A stretch of DNA of 64,000 nucleotides from positions 3,286,001 through 3,350,000 of the forward strand of contig NZ_CP021235.1 of NCBI RefSeq assembly GCF_003585765.1, read 5' to 3'. The notes under the pieces are model-generated. The model worked only from the letters and a program-made list of their open reading frames with translations, did no database searches and was not told the DNA's origin. A program made the translations under genes and the position numbers. This document shows positions 29,115-38,806 of this stretch, in pieces; positions within the stretch are counted from its first letter, which is position 1, and the number at the start of each line of letters is the position of its first letter. The DNA is from Pontibacter actiniarum (GTDB lineage Bacteria; Bacteroidota; Bacteroidia; Cytophagales; Hymenobacteraceae).

Positions 29115-29275
29115 ATTCGTTCAGTTTTTGAGTAACTCAATTTTGAATAGTTGAATAAGGGGAAACCACACGCTAAAGGGCTCCTTCGCTGCGCTTAAAG
29201 TATGAAGAGCAAAGGCCTGCGAGTTTTTGTTCTTTACCGATGCAGTCATTCACCTTTTCAGAATCCGAAGTTCGC

Positions 29276-29962
29276 TCACGGCCTGTTCTGGTGCAGCGGC
29301 TGCTGCTTGTCGGGCTTCAGGTATTTGCGGAACCAGTCGGTGGCAAGCTGCGCCGCCATCTCCAGGGCGCCGGGCTCCTCGAACAGGTGCGTGGCGTCGG
29401 GCACAAGCTCCAGGTCTTTAATGCAGCGCATCTGGTTCTGCGCCTGCATGTTCATCTCCAGCACAGACTCGTCTTTCCCGCCCACGATCAGCAGTGTGGG
29501 CACCATCAGGTCGGGCAATACGGTATCAGCCAAGTCAGGGCGGCCACCGCGGCTCACGACGGCTTTGATGATGTCAGGTCCCTCGCCGGCGGCGGCACCT
29601 ATGGCAGAGGCGGCACCGGTGCTGGCCCCGAAAAAGCCGATGTTCAAGTCCTGCGTGCGCGGGTCTTTCTGCACCCAATAAGTAGTGTCGATGAGGCGCT
29701 GGGTCAGCTTTGGTATATCGAAGCGGTTTCGGGTGTCCTGGTCCTCCTCCTCCGTCAGCAGATCGAAGAGCAGCGTGGCAAAGCCCGACCGCTGCAGGTG
29801 CTCGGCCACAAAGCGGTTGCGGGGGCTAAGGCGGCTGCTGCCACTGCCGTGCGAGAAAATAATCAACCCGAAGGCTCCCTCCGGAATAGCCAAATCACCC
29901 ACCAGGGAAACGCCCTGCACATCAATGCGGACGCTGTCGTTGAAAGTATTATAGTTTGTCAT
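29276..29962 (-). CDS. Dienelactone hydrolase-like alpha/beta hydrolase
   Basis: A 228-residue cytoplasmic alpha/beta hydrolase. The oxyanion-side motif is IIFSHGSGSSRLSPRN near residue 35, the nucleophile elbow is FGASTGAASA near residue 110, the acid lies in VGGKDESV near 175, and the catalytic His in PDATHLFEEPG near 195. The fold matches small DLH-family enzymes paired with phosphoribosyltransferases. Natural substrate unknown. It is probably the first gene of a two-gene unit with the downstream phosphoribosyltransferase. Confidence 0.82.
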   Translation of the reverse strand: MTNYNTFNDSVRIDVQGVSLVGDLAIPEGAFGLIIFSHGSGSSRLSPRNRFVAEHLQRSGFATLLFDLLTEEEDQDTRNRFDIPKLTQRLIDTTYWVQKDPRTQDLNIGFFGASTGAASAIGAAAGEGPDIIKAVVSRGGRPDLADTVLPDLMVPTLLIVGGKDESVLEMNMQAQNQMRCIKDLELVPDATHLFEEPGALEMAAQLATDWFRKYLKPDKQQPLHQNRP

Positions 29963-30094
29963 AACTTGTTTTTGTTGTTGCAGGCAAACCCTCTGGTTAC
30001 CTACTAAGAACTACGACCGGGCATAGCCAAAGTTCAGAAAGTATAACTCTCCGGTGCCGGCGCACCGTACTTCCAAGAAAGGCGACACATACTT

Positions 30095-30766
30095 ATGCGA
30101 CACTTACTCACACTCCTTGGCCTGGCCTGTATACTTTGCAGCTGCGGCAACGGCGGGCAAAACAACGGCACTACGGCAGATGGACACGCAGCATCGCTGG
30201 AGGCAGTGCAGGAAGAGCCCGTCAGGCAGCAAAACACCGCAGCGCCCGATACGGCGGCTTTCCAGCAGGCTTTCGACCAGTTCTTTAACGCGCTGCAGTC
30301 CGGCGACACGGCGGCCCTAAATGCTTTTATAGACCCGGAACAGGGCCTGTGGCTGATTGAGCAGCCGGGCGCCTTGCCGTCTTACACCCACTTTAGTAAG
30401 GTGCAGGAGGTAAAGCGGCAGTACCAGCAGCGGCCTTTTACAAGTATAAACCAGCAGCTAAAGCAGTGCCAGCTGCAGCAGCGCGAGGCATTCCCGGAGT
30501 TTGACTGCGCCGACATGGACCAGGGCGCTTCGGGCTACGCCGAAGATGGATGCTTTTACACCACCAATACCTCCGGCTTCCAAAACTCGGACATGTGGCA
30601 GTACGCCAACCTTACCGAGCAGCAGGCGCAGCAAGTGCAGGAAATGCAGCAGCAGGTAGAGGCAACGGTACTGCACACCGGCACCTCCTACCGCTTCCAC
30701 TTCGGCTACCGCAACGGCCGCTGGCGGCTCCTCTTCGCTGACCTCCGCGTGCCCTGCAGCGCGTGA
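30095..30766 (+). CDS. Predicted lipoprotein of unknown function
   Basis: A 223-residue protein with a lipoprotein signal ending in LCSC (lipidated Cys17), then a low-complexity linker rich in Thr, Ala and Gln (about 18-50). The main domain starts with FQQAFDQFFNALQSGDTAALNAFI, a pattern resembling NTF2-like or DUF4440-type domains, and ends with HTGTSYRFHFGYRNGRWRLL, which also fits an NTF2-like fold. No family is recognised with confidence. It is divergent from the hydrolase gene and followed by endonuclease V. Confidence 0.6.
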   Translation: MRHLLTLLGLACILCSCGNGGQNNGTTADGHAASLEAVQEEPVRQQNTAAPDTAAFQQAFDQFFNALQSGDTAALNAFIDPEQGLWLIEQPGALPSYTHFSKVQEVKRQYQQRPFTSINQQLKQCQLQQREAFPEFDCADMDQGASGYAEDGCFYTTNTSGFQNSDMWQYANLTEQQAQQVQEMQQQVEATVLHTGTSYRFHFGYRNGRWRLLFADLRVPCSA

Positions 30767-30899
30767 TTGGAATTCTGAATAACTGAATGACTGAGTTTTG
30801 AATGAGTGGTTGAGTGGATAAGATCTCAACTTATGAGCAAGTATGGCGTTCCTCCGTACACCATTCATGATTTTTAATGCATCATTCATAATTAAACAG

Positions 30900-31583
30900 A
30901 TGGCTTACTACAGAAGATTCGATGCTCCCCCACCCGACCCAAAGGTGCTGCAGGCGCTGACAGAGCAGCAGCGGCAGATGCAGGAGCGTATCATCCTCCA
31001 GAAACCCGACTTTGAGCTGAAGCTGATTGCCGGCTGCGATTCCTCCTTTATAGGCGAAGACACGATACTCTCTGCCTTTATACTGCTGACCTACCCTGAG
31101 CTGGAGGTGGTGGAGAAGGTGTGGCACCATGGCCCGGTGGAGCTTCCGTACATTCCCGGCTTCCTGTCCTTCCGCGAGGCCCCGAACCTGCTCAAAGCTT
31201 ACGAAAAGCTGCAGCAGCAGCCAGACCTGATCATGGTAGACGGCCACGGCATTTCGCACCCGCGCCGCCTGGGCATTGCCACGCACCTGGGCCTGCAACT
31301 GAACAAACCGACCATGGGTGTGGCCAAGAAAGTATTGGTGGGCAAGTACAAAGAGCCGGGCACAGCCAAGGGGGCAGTCGCGCCGCTGGAGCACAAAGGC
31401 GAGGTGGTCGCCAACGTGCTTCGGACAAAGGACAACATTAAGCCTGTGTTCGTGTCGCCGGGGCACTTAATGGACCTGCAATCAGCCACAGAAATCGCCT
31501 TAAACTGCGCCACCAAGTATAAACTGCCCGAGCCAACCCGACTGGCAGACCATTATGCGGCAGTGTTCAAGAAGGATGTCTGA
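30900..31583 (+). CDS. nfi: Endonuclease V
   Basis: A 227-residue repair nuclease that cuts the second bond 3' of deoxyinosine. Family motifs are the metal-binding Asp in IAGCDSSF near residue 43, YIPGFLSFREAP near residue 83, and DGHGISHPRRLGIATHLG near residue 114, followed by MGVAKKVLVGKYK. The start MAYYRRFDAPPP is preferred over an upstream ATG at 30843 that lies in low-complexity AT-rich sequence. The stop codon TGA (31581-31583) lies inside the left inverted repeat of the GxxExxY cassette, so the insertion shaped the C-terminus. Confidence 0.93.
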   Translation: MAYYRRFDAPPPDPKVLQALTEQQRQMQERIILQKPDFELKLIAGCDSSFIGEDTILSAFILLTYPELEVVEKVWHHGPVELPYIPGFLSFREAPNLLKAYEKLQQQPDLIMVDGHGISHPRRLGIATHLGLQLNKPTMGVAKKVLVGKYKEPGTAKGAVAPLEHKGEVVANVLRTKDNIKPVFVSPGHLMDLQSATEIALNCATKYKLPEPTRLADHYAAVFKKDV

Positions 31584-32114
31584 ATCAGGATTTGCAGGAT
31601 GAGGAAGGATAAGCAGGATTTAATGAGATGAAGTAATTTGGAGGATTCGATAAGTTATTAACACATAATGGAGTTAGACGAGGTAACTTATAGGGTTATA
31701 GGATGTGCCATGAAAGTGCATAACTCGCTTGGCAGTGGGTTTCAGGAAGTGATTTACCAACGCTGTCTTGCTATTGAACTGCAGCAGGCTGGACTGAGTT
31801 TTGAACGGGAAAAGGAGCAGTTGATACATTATAATGGTGTAGAGGTAGGGAGCAGAAGGGCTGACTTTATCGTCGAAAACAAAATTGTGGTAGAATTAAA
31901 AGCGATAGTCAATCTGGAAAACATTCACTTAGCACAAGCTAAAAACTACACCGTCGCCTATAACTTTCCTGTTGGCCTGCTCATAAATTTCGGTGCCCTC
32001 AGTCTTCAGTACAAGAAAGTGTTCAATAATCAGTTTAAATCATCCTGATGACTTCCTTTTCATCCAAACTAATCCTGCCTATCCTTCCCCATCCCGCGAA
32101 TCCTGATTCAGACA
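31577..32114 (+). mobile_element. GxxExxY cassette bounded by inverted repeats
   Basis: A 538-bp unit whose ends are inverted copies of each other. The outer 16 bases TGTCTGAATCAGGATT are identical at both ends, and similarity continues for about 45 bp (GCAGGATGAGGAAGGATAAG on the left, GCGGGATGGGGAAGGATAGG on the right as complement). The only gene inside is the GxxExxY protein. No target-site duplication is visible. It sits at the 3' end of nfi. The mobile nature is inferred from structure. Confidence 0.65.
31668..32048 (+). CDS. GxxExxY family protein, PD-(D/E)xK nuclease-like
   Basis: A 126-residue protein with the name-giving motif GFQEVIY near residues 24-30, following VIGCAMKVHNSLGSG. 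RRADFIVENKIVVELKA (about 62-78) contains a D...ExK arrangement typical of the PD-(D/E)xK nuclease superfamily, so a nuclease activity is plausible but unproven. No signal peptide or membrane segment is present. It is the sole gene within inverted repeats, so it may mobilise the unit or be a passenger; which of these is not known. Confidence 0.85.
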   Translation: MELDEVTYRVIGCAMKVHNSLGSGFQEVIYQRCLAIELQQAGLSFEREKEQLIHYNGVEVGSRRADFIVENKIVVELKAIVNLENIHLAQAKNYTVAYNFPVGLLINFGALSLQYKKVFNNQFKSS

Positions 32115-32249
32115 TTTTGGCTGGTTTCCTTTAAAACACCACGCATAAACATGACATAATTACAGCAAAACCACCTGAAAGTACCATTGGTGTATCCTTT
32201 GCTATACAGCTCGTAGAACTAGAACAAAGGAAAACAGACAAAGGGAATT

Positions 32250-34868
32250 ATGAACTTTAATAACTATACCATCAAAGCCCAGGAGGCCATCCAGAAGGCC
32301 ACTGAGATAGCAGGCGGCAACCAGCAGCAGGCTATCGAGACCGGGCACATTTTAAAAGCTATTCTGGAGACCGACGAGAACGTAACCAATTTCCTGCTCC
32401 AGAAGCTGAACATCAACGGTAACATCCTGCACAGCAAGCTGGATGAGGTTGTAGCGGCTTACCCCAAAGTGAGCGGCGGCAGCCCCTACCTGGCGAACGA
32501 TGCAGCGGCGGCTTTACAGAAGGCCACAGCTTACCTGAAAGAGTTTGGCGACGAGTACGTAGCCATTGAGCACATGCTGCTGGGCCTGCTGGCTGGCCGC
32601 GATAAAGTGGCGGGCCTGATGAAGGATGTGGGCTTTAACGAGAAAGACCTCAAAAAAGCCATTAAAGAGCTGCGCGGAGGTGCCAAGGTAACCGACCAGA
32701 ATGCAGAAGCCAAGTATAACTCGCTGAAGCGCTACGCTAAAAACCTGAACGAGCTGGCCCGCGCCGGTAAAATCGACCCGGTGATTGGCCGCGATGAGGA
32801 GATCCGCCGCGTGCTGCAGATCCTGAGCCGCCGCACCAAGAACAACCCGGTGTTGCTGGGTGAGCCCGGTGTGGGTAAAACCGCCATCGTGGAGGGCCTG
32901 GCCCAGCGGATGGTGTCTGGCGACGTGCCGGAAAACCTGAAGAACAAGACGCTGATGAGCCTCGACATGGGCCTGCTGGTAGCCGGTGCCAAGTATAAAG
33001 GAGAGTTTGAGGAGCGCCTGAAGGCTGTGATCAAAGAGGTGACAGATGCCGAGGGTGAGATCATCCTCTTCATCGACGAGATCCATACTTTGATCGGAGC
33101 CGGAGCCGGCGGTGAGAGCGCCATGGACGCTGCCAACCTGCTGAAGCCAGCACTGGCGCGCGGTGAGCTGCATGCCATCGGTGCGACGACGCTCAAAGAG
33201 TACCAGAAGTACATCGAGAAGGATAAAGCGCTGGAGCGTCGTTTCCAGGCGGTGATGGTGGACGAGCCGAGCGTGCCGGATGCCATTTCGATCCTGCGCG
33301 GTATCAAAGACAAGTACGAGCTGCACCACGGCGTGCGCATCAAGGACGATGCCATCATTGCCTCTGTGGAGCTGTCGAACCGCTACATCTCTGACCGCTT
33401 TTTGCCAGACAAGGCCATTGACCTGATGGATGAGGCGGCAGCCAAACTGCGCATCGAGATCGACTCGCTGCCAGTGGAGCTGGACGAATTGCAGCGCCGC
33501 ATCATGCAGCTGGAGATTGAGCGGGAGGCTATCCGCCGTGAGAACGACAAGGATAAAGAGTCGGTTCTTTCGAAGGAGATTGCCGACCTGAGCGGCAAGC
33601 GCGATGACCTAAAGGCCAAATGGCAGAACGAAAAACAGATCATCGAGGGCATCCAGAAAGAGAAAGAGAACATCGAGAACTATAAGCTGGAGGCCGAGCA
33701 GGCAGAGCGCAGCGGCGACTATGGCCGTGTGGCGGAGCTGCGCTACGGCAAAATCCAGGAGGCCGAGGCCAAGCTGAAGCAGCTGCAGGAGCAGGTGCGC
33801 GAGATGCAGGGCGAGAACCCGATGCTGAAAGAGGAGGTAAACGCGGAGGATATTGCCGAGGTGGTGGCCAAATGGACAGGCATCCCGGTTAGCAAAATGC
33901 TGCAAAGCGACCGCGAAAAGCTGTTGCACCTGGAGCAGGAGCTGGGCAAGCGCGTAGCGGGCCAGGAGGAGGCGATCGAGGCCATTTCCGATGCCGTGCG
34001 CCGCAGCCGTGCCGGTATGCAGGACCCGAAACGCCCAATCGGCTCGTTCATCTTCCTGGGTACCACGGGTGTGGGTAAAACCGAGCTGGCCAAGGCGCTG
34101 GCCGATTACCTGTTCAACGACGACAACGCCATGGTGCGCATCGACATGAGTGAGTACCAGGAGCGCCACGCGGTAAGTAGGCTGATCGGAGCGCCTCCGG
34201 GATACGTGGGCTACGATGAAGGTGGCCAGCTGACGGAGGCAATCCGGCGCAAGCCGTACTCTGTGGTGCTGCTCGATGAGATTGAGAAAGCGCACCCGGA
34301 CGTGTTCAACATCCTGCTGCAGGTGCTCGACGACGGCCGTTTGACCGATAGCAAAGGCCGCGTGGTGAACTTCAAGAACACCATCATCATCATGACCTCG
34401 AACATCGGTTCGCACATCATCCAATCTAATTTTGAGAAGATGACGCCACTGAACCACGACGAGGTGATTGAGCAGACGAAAGAGGAAGTGTTTGATCTGC
34501 TGAAGAAGTCGGTGAGGCCGGAGTTCCTGAACCGTATCGACGAGCTGGTGATGTTCCGTCCGCTGAGCCGCGGCGATATCCGCAAGATCGTCAACATTCA
34601 GTTCCGCCACATCCAGCAGCGCCTGGAAGAAGCCGGCATACAACTGGTGGCCACCGACGAGGTGCTGGACTACCTGGGCGAGCAGGGCTTCGACCCGCAG
34701 TTTGGTGCCCGTCCGCTGAAGCGCGTTATTCAGCGCCAGGTGCTCAACGAGCTGTCTAAGGAGATATTGTCCGGCAAGATCAACAAAGATTCTGTGGTCG
34801 AGGCGGTACTAGACGGCGGCAAGATTCGTTTTAATAACATCGACGTCGAAATTCCGACAGAGCGATAA
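32250..34868 (+). CDS. clpB: ATP-dependent disaggregase ClpB
   Basis: An 872-residue Hsp100 chaperone that rescues aggregated proteins with DnaK. In order: Clp N domain (about 1-150); first AAA+ with Walker A GEPGVGKT near residue 206 and Walker [11 protein letters not shown]; a long coiled-coil middle domain rich in Glu/Lys/Arg (about 410-535); second AAA+ with [14 protein letters not shown] near residue 605 and [13 protein letters not shown]; and the C-terminal D2-small domain. The middle domain distinguishes it from ClpA/ClpC. Length is normal. No obvious heat-shock operator is visible upstream. Confidence 0.97.
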   Translation: MNFNNYTIKAQEAIQKATEIAGGNQQQAIETGHILKAILETDENVTNFLLQKLNINGNILHSKLDEVVAAYPKVSGGSPYLANDAAAALQKATAYLKEFGDEYVAIEHMLLGLLAGRDKVAGLMKDVGFNEKDLKKAIKELRGGAKVTDQNAEAKYNSLKRYAKNLNELARAGKIDPVIGRDEEIRRVLQILSRRTKNNPVLLGEPGVGKTAIVEGLAQRMVSGDVPENLKNKTLMSLDMGLLVAGAKYKGEFEERLKAVIKEVTDAEGEIILFIDEIHTLIGAGAGGESAMDAANLLKPALARGELHAIGATTLKEYQKYIEKDKALERRFQAVMVDEPSVPDAISILRGIKDKYELHHGVRIKDDAIIASVELSNRYISDRFLPDKAIDLMDEAAAKLRIEIDSLPVELDELQRRIMQLEIEREAIRRENDKDKESVLSKEIADLSGKRDDLKAKWQNEKQIIEGIQKEKENIENYKLEAEQAERSGDYGRVAELRYGKIQEAEAKLKQLQEQVREMQGENPMLKEEVNAEDIAEVVAKWTGIPVSKMLQSDREKLLHLEQELGKRVAGQEEAIEAISDAVRRSRAGMQDPKRPIGSFIFLGTTGVGKTELAKALADYLFNDDNAMVRIDMSEYQERHAVSRLIGAPPGYVGYDEGGQLTEAIRRKPYSVVLLDEIEKAHPDVFNILLQVLDDGRLTDSKGRVVNFKNTIIIMTSNIGSHIIQSNFEKMTPLNHDEVIEQTKEEVFDLLKKSVRPEFLNRIDELVMFRPLSRGDIRKIVNIQFRHIQQRLEEAGIQLVATDEVLDYLGEQGFDPQFGARPLKRVIQRQVLNELSKEILSGKINKDSVVEAVLDGGKIRFNNIDVEIPTER

Positions 34869-34898
34869 AAGTAGATTAAGTTTAGAGTTTAGTTGAGC

Positions 34899-34926
34899 AA
34901 AAGCCCCACCGTTTGGTGTGGCTTTT
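34899..34926 (+). terminator. Terminator after clpB
   Basis: AAAAGCCCCACC and GGTGTGGCTTTT form a 12-bp stem with one mismatch and a 4-nt loop, followed by T-rich sequence. Confidence 0.7.
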
Positions 34927-35075
34927 TGTTTTTAGGTGCCCGCTGCCGTGAGCTTTCAGCCAGTGGTTTTGTGTGAGGCGAGTAGCCTACGCACGGCATT
35001 GCAAAGTAACGCCGGCTAAAAGCTTGAAACAGGTAACAGAATTCTATACTTTGCAGCAGCAACAACTCCAACACG

Positions 35076-35942
35076 ATGCAAAAAATACGCTACACCCTTC
35101 TACTCCTCCTCACTTTAACTGTACTTACGGCACAGGCGAAAGTCGATACACTGGCGATCCAGAGCCCTTCGATGCAGAAAACGCTGAAAGCAGGCGTGGT
35201 GACCCCTAAAAGCTACGGCAAGAAGAAGAACGGCCCTTACCCGGTGCTGTACCTGCTGCACGGGTACAGCGGCAACTTCAGCAACTGGCTAAAAGTAACC
35301 AAGCCGCAAGACCTGCTGCAAACAATGGCAGATAAGTATGACCTGATTATTGTAACGCCGGAGGGCAGCTACAGCAGCTGGTATTTTGACAGCCCCGTTG
35401 ACAAGGCGAGCCAGTACGAAACCTACATTACCAAAGAGCTGGTGCAGGAGGTGGACGCCACCTATAAAACCATCCCGGCAAAAGGAGGGCGCTTTATCTC
35501 CGGCCTGAGCATGGGCGGGCACGGGGCGCTTTACCTGGCCGCCCGCCACCCCGAGCTGTACCTGGCCGCCGGTAGCATGAGCGGCTCGGTAAACATTGCC
35601 GGTATAGAGCGCCAGAACCTGAAGCCCAGCCTGGAGGCGGTACTCGGCCCCAAGGAAGACAACACAGAGCGCTTCCGCCAAAACTCTGTCGTGCACATGG
35701 TGCCACAGCTAAAGGCCAGCGGCGTGCAGTTTATTATTGATTGCGGCGTGGATGACTTTCTGATCGAGGACAACCGCGAGCTGCACCGGCGCATGGTGTA
35801 TGAGCAAGTCCCGCATGACTACATCGAACGCCCCGGCGCTCACTCCTGGGCCTACTGGAGTAATGCACTGGAGTACCACCTGCTGTTCTTCCAGAAAGCG
35901 CAGGCCGCCGCGGCTACGGCTCTTTCAAGCCAGGCCCAGTAA
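35076..35942 (+). CDS. Exported esterase D-type alpha/beta hydrolase
   Basis: A 288-residue hydrolase of the putative esterase family (PF00756). A signal peptide ends near LTLTVLTAQA (residue ~21). PVLYLLHGYSGNFSNWLK is the oxyanion region, GLSMGGHGAL holds nucleophile S145, DCGVDDFL (near 229) the acid, and PGAHSW (near 257) the catalytic His. Members act on feruloyl, acetyl or mycolyl-type esters, and substrate cannot be read from the sequence. A short Ala-rich tail ends the protein. It stands alone. Confidence 0.82.
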   Translation: MQKIRYTLLLLLTLTVLTAQAKVDTLAIQSPSMQKTLKAGVVTPKSYGKKKNGPYPVLYLLHGYSGNFSNWLKVTKPQDLLQTMADKYDLIIVTPEGSYSSWYFDSPVDKASQYETYITKELVQEVDATYKTIPAKGGRFISGLSMGGHGALYLAARHPELYLAAGSMSGSVNIAGIERQNLKPSLEAVLGPKEDNTERFRQNSVVHMVPQLKASGVQFIIDCGVDDFLIEDNRELHRRMVYEQVPHDYIERPGAHSWAYWSNALEYHLLFFQKAQAAAATALSSQAQ

Positions 35943-35975
35943 AGCACCACCTGGTGCAGGAGGGGAATAGAAAGC

Positions 35976-36338
35976 CTACTCCCCCTCCTGCACCCACCGC
36001 ATGGCCTGCTCCCGTTCGTGCAGGTCATAGTACTGCACGCCCTTCTTTTTGAACGGGCTGATGAGCTTAGCCGCCCACTCCTGCCATACCTTCTCGCCAA
36101 CCATGGCCACGCGGCCGTACTCCCGCCCGTGCACCACGTCGAACAAGCCGTTTTCCAGCGCTGCGCCAGGCTTTACCCAGCTTAGGCTCACCATTTCATA
36201 GTATAAGCGCGCGCTTCCGTACCGCTTCATCCTGTCACGGATCAGTTCGCGGTAAAGGTCAAAATCCTCGTTGGTCAGTTCGCCGCTCACCCGAACGGCC
36301 AGCATGTCTCCCTCTGTTTCTTTCAGTACTTCCAGCAT
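35976..36338 (-). CDS. SpoIIAA-like (STAS-fold) protein
   Basis: A 120-residue protein beginning MLEVLKETEGDMLAVRVSGE, followed by LTNEDFDLYRELIRDRM and ARLYYEMVSL; this pattern fits the SpoIIAA-like family (PF11964), which shares the STAS/CRAL-TRIO fold. No phosphorylatable Ser motif as in anti-sigma antagonists is evident. The frame extends 22 codons upstream (to 36404), but those residues are basic and unlike the family, so the internal ATG is preferred. Function unknown. Confidence 0.65.
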   Translation of the reverse strand: MLEVLKETEGDMLAVRVSGELTNEDFDLYRELIRDRMKRYGSARLYYEMVSLSWVKPGAALENGLFDVVHGREYGRVAMVGEKVWQEWAAKLISPFKKKGVQYYDLHEREQAMRWVQEGE

Positions 36339-36581
36339 AATATCCTTTGTTGTTTTGCGGCGCTGCCAGCCTCTGCCCCGGAGGAGTTTCCAGAGCCGGC
36401 GCACCGCGTTTTAAAATAAAACCCAGCAACTCCCGATAGCAACAGCTATACTTACGTAAGTTTAGTACGCACTTATGCAAAACCACAGCCTGCACCGGGG
36501 CTCTCTGGCGAGGAACCCGAAAGGCTGTTAAAACGCTTATACTACCATACAGCAGCTGCTGTTTATCATACACACCCCTTC

Positions 36582-36989
36582 ATGAAGCTTTTTCTACCGT
36601 TTGCCGCCCTTTTTATACTTTGCACTTTCGCTGGCTTTACCTTTCCCGGGCAGCAACAGAGCTACTCCATTGTCGGGAGCTGGCAGCTGGTGGACATGCA
36701 GATTGGCAGCGATGCACAGGCAAAGGCCGACAGTGACATCGACAGCACCCTGCGCCAAAGTACGATGCGGTTTGTGTTTGAGGAGTCGGGGCAGTTTACC
36801 ATGGAGCTGGGCCCGGATGGCCGGGGCCTGCACGGGGGCTACTACTACAACCCGGAAAGCCAGATCCTCAGCATCCGGTACGGCACCCACATAGACACCG
36901 CGCTGGTTTCGTGGGACGGTGCCGACAGGATGATACACGCCACCAAAGACGGCCAGACAAGAACCACCCTGCAGCGCGTTCTAAAATAA
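36582..36989 (+). CDS. Small exported lipocalin-like protein
   Basis: A 135-residue protein with an N-terminal hydrophobic signal (FLPFAALFILCTFAGFTF). The mature part starts SIVGSWQLVDMQIG, the typical opening strand of lipocalin-like domains of Bacteroidota, followed by MRFVFEESGQFTMEL and a series of short beta strands. No lipobox is clear. Ligand and role unknown. It converges on the lactonase gene with a shared terminator between. Confidence 0.6.
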   Translation: MKLFLPFAALFILCTFAGFTFPGQQQSYSIVGSWQLVDMQIGSDAQAKADSDIDSTLRQSTMRFVFEESGQFTMELGPDGRGLHGGYYYNPESQILSIRYGTHIDTALVSWDGADRMIHATKDGQTRTTLQRVLK

Positions 36990-37075
36990 ACCTCCACCAG
37001 AGTACGCAAAGGCCACCAAACTCCTCCTGCACAGAGAAGCCGCCAGGAAATTAAAGCCTCAGACATACATTTGTA

Positions 37076-37118
37076 AAAACGGCAAAGGCCAGCTGCAATA
37101 GCTGGCCTTTGCCGTTTT
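37076..37118. terminator. Shared bidirectional terminator
   Basis: A perfect 19-bp stem (AAAACGGCAAAGGCCAGCT and complement) with a 5-nt loop and A/T tracts on both sides, between convergent genes. Confidence 0.85.
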
Positions 37119-37142
37119 TATTTCTGCTGTGCTTCACTTTAG

Positions 37143-38357
37143 TTACCGAAACACCAGGTTCACCGGCTTTTGCACCTGCGCTTCGTGGCCGGTGGCCGTT
37201 AGCTTACCGGTGGCCGTGTCTATTTTAAAGGAGGTGATGTTATCGGAGCGCTGGTTTGCCACCAACAATACCCGGCCGGAGGGGTCGATTGAGAAATCAC
37301 GGGGCCAGTCGCCACCGGTACTCACATGCTGCACCAGCGTCAGTTTTCCCGCTGCTTCGTCGATGGCATACACCACCATGCTGTTGTGCCCGCGGTTGGA
37401 GCCGTACAGGAACTTTCCGTCCGGGGATACTTTGACAGCGGCCGGGTAGCTTTCGCCCTCAAAGTCCGGAGGAAGCGTACCCAGCGTTTGCAGCTCAGTA
37501 AAGGTGCCATGCGCAGCATTGTACGCCAGTGCGGTTACGGTCGAGTTCAGCTCGTGAATTAAGTAAGCGTACTTGCCGTTCGGGTGGAACGCCAGGTGGC
37601 GCGGTCCGGAACCGGGTGCCGCGGCATAGGCTACGGCAGGCGCATGCGGCACCAGTCGGCCCTCCTGCAGCTTATACGCAAACACTTTATCCGCCCCTAA
37701 GTCCACGGCAAAGCTGTACTTCCCGTCCGGGCTCGGTGCAATAAAGTGGGCATGTGGCGCATCCTGCCGCTTGGCGTTAGGGCCGGTACCCTGGTGCTGC
37801 ACAGTGTTCCCCTCCCCTAGCTGTCCGTTCTCCTGCACCGGGTAGGCCGTTACATTACCGCCCACGTAGTTGGCGACCAGCACCGTGTTCCCCTGCAGGG
37901 ACACATAGCACGGTGCGCCTCCCTTCGAAGCGGCTTTGCTTAGCAGGTGTAGGCTGTCGCCTTGCTCTCCCACTGCAAAGGCGCTCACGGCTCCGCTCTT
38001 CTCCCCCTCATACTCCGTGGTTTCGTTTACCGCGTACAAGTGCCGCTTGTCGGGGCTGAGCGCCAGGTACGACGGGTTCTCGCCGCCTTTCATGCCGCGC
38101 ACACGCGTCAGTTCGCCCGTCTCCGGGTTAAGGCTGTACAGAAAGATACTCTCGGCATCGGGTTCGGCGTAAGTGCCAACATAGACCATAGCTGTTTTCA
38201 TCGTTTCAGGTTCAGTTACCGCTGCTGCTGCCTGCTGGTCATTGGCTGCTGTACAACCGCTAAAGGCCAGGGCAAGGGCAGTCAGGCCCAGCGCTGCTCT
38301 GTGTACAAGGTTTCTTTGGATTTGGTTAAAGGGTTTCTGCATGTGAGGTTGTTTCAT
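37143..38357 (-). CDS. Lactonase family beta-propeller protein (6-phosphogluconolactonase-like)
   Basis: A 404-residue seven-bladed propeller of the PF10282 family. A lipoprotein signal ends in LAFSGC (Cys35 from this start), so the protein is exported and anchored. Repeats of the form SPDGKYSFAVDLG, HPNGKYAYLIHEL and SPDGKFLYGSNRG recur about every 50 residues, and FLYSLNPETGELTRV opens the first blade. Because it is outside the cytoplasm, a pentose phosphate pathway role is unlikely and a lactone or sugar-acid hydrolase is more probable. The start could instead be the next ATG at 38342. Confidence 0.8.
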   Translation of the reverse strand: MKQPHMQKPFNQIQRNLVHRAALGLTALALAFSGCTAANDQQAAAAVTEPETMKTAMVYVGTYAEPDAESIFLYSLNPETGELTRVRGMKGGENPSYLALSPDKRHLYAVNETTEYEGEKSGAVSAFAVGEQGDSLHLLSKAASKGGAPCYVSLQGNTVLVANYVGGNVTAYPVQENGQLGEGNTVQHQGTGPNAKRQDAPHAHFIAPSPDGKYSFAVDLGADKVFAYKLQEGRLVPHAPAVAYAAAPGSGPRHLAFHPNGKYAYLIHELNSTVTALAYNAAHGTFTELQTLGTLPPDFEGESYPAAVKVSPDGKFLYGSNRGHNSMVVYAIDEAAGKLTLVQHVSTGGDWPRDFSIDPSGRVLLVANQRSDNITSFKIDTATGKLTATGHEAQVQKPVNLVFR

Positions 38358-38806
38358 GGTGTAGCCTGCTTCGGTTGTTTGCAAAAAACGCTCCGGCACC
38401 TAAAGCAAGGCAGATGAGATGATACTGTGCTAAAGGTATAAAAATACTTCTAAGGCAACACAGCCGCCCCTGCCTGCCGCAAGTGGCCTGTAGCCGTTTA
38501 CCTGTGTATAAAGCAAGAGCGCTTTTTGTTGTTGCCAGCGAAAGCGAGAGGCTCAAGGTTCTGAAACCGTGAACTTAAAGTACAAAAAAACTACGACACC
38601 AGCCCCCGTAAGAGGCAGAGGCTGCTACCTCACCAGCGGCAAGCAATAATCATAAACCAGCTAATAGAGCAAAATCCCCTGTTCGTCGATTTAAACGCAG
38701 GCAATGCGCAGGTGCAGCCATACTAACGCACTTGTGCGTTGCATGTTTAAGCACTCCTGCGTAATTTGCCACTTACCTTTATCTTAAATCTAAACTAACC
38801 GTTACG
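38358..38806. other. Divergent intergenic region
   Basis: 449 bases between the lactonase and HupE/UreJ genes. Apart from a 16-bp palindrome at 38725-38740, no reading frame, RNA or clear promoter consensus was recognised. Confidence 0.55.
38725..38740. promoter_or_regulatory. Perfect palindrome, possible operator
   Basis: AACGCACTTGTGCGTT has 7-bp perfect arms around TT and lies 67 bp upstream of the HupE/UreJ start. There is no T-tract, so it is not a terminator. Its binding protein is unknown. Confidence 0.3.

Noticed and set aside
30843-30899. An upstream ATG at 30843 as the start of endonuclease V
   Set aside because: The extra 19 residues lie in low-complexity AT-rich intergenic sequence and do not resemble the family N-terminus; the ATG at 30900 fits.
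31560-32130. Target-site duplication flanking the GxxExxY cassette
   Set aside because: Bases outside the identical 16-bp ends (GAAGGA on the left, TTTTGG on the right) do not match.
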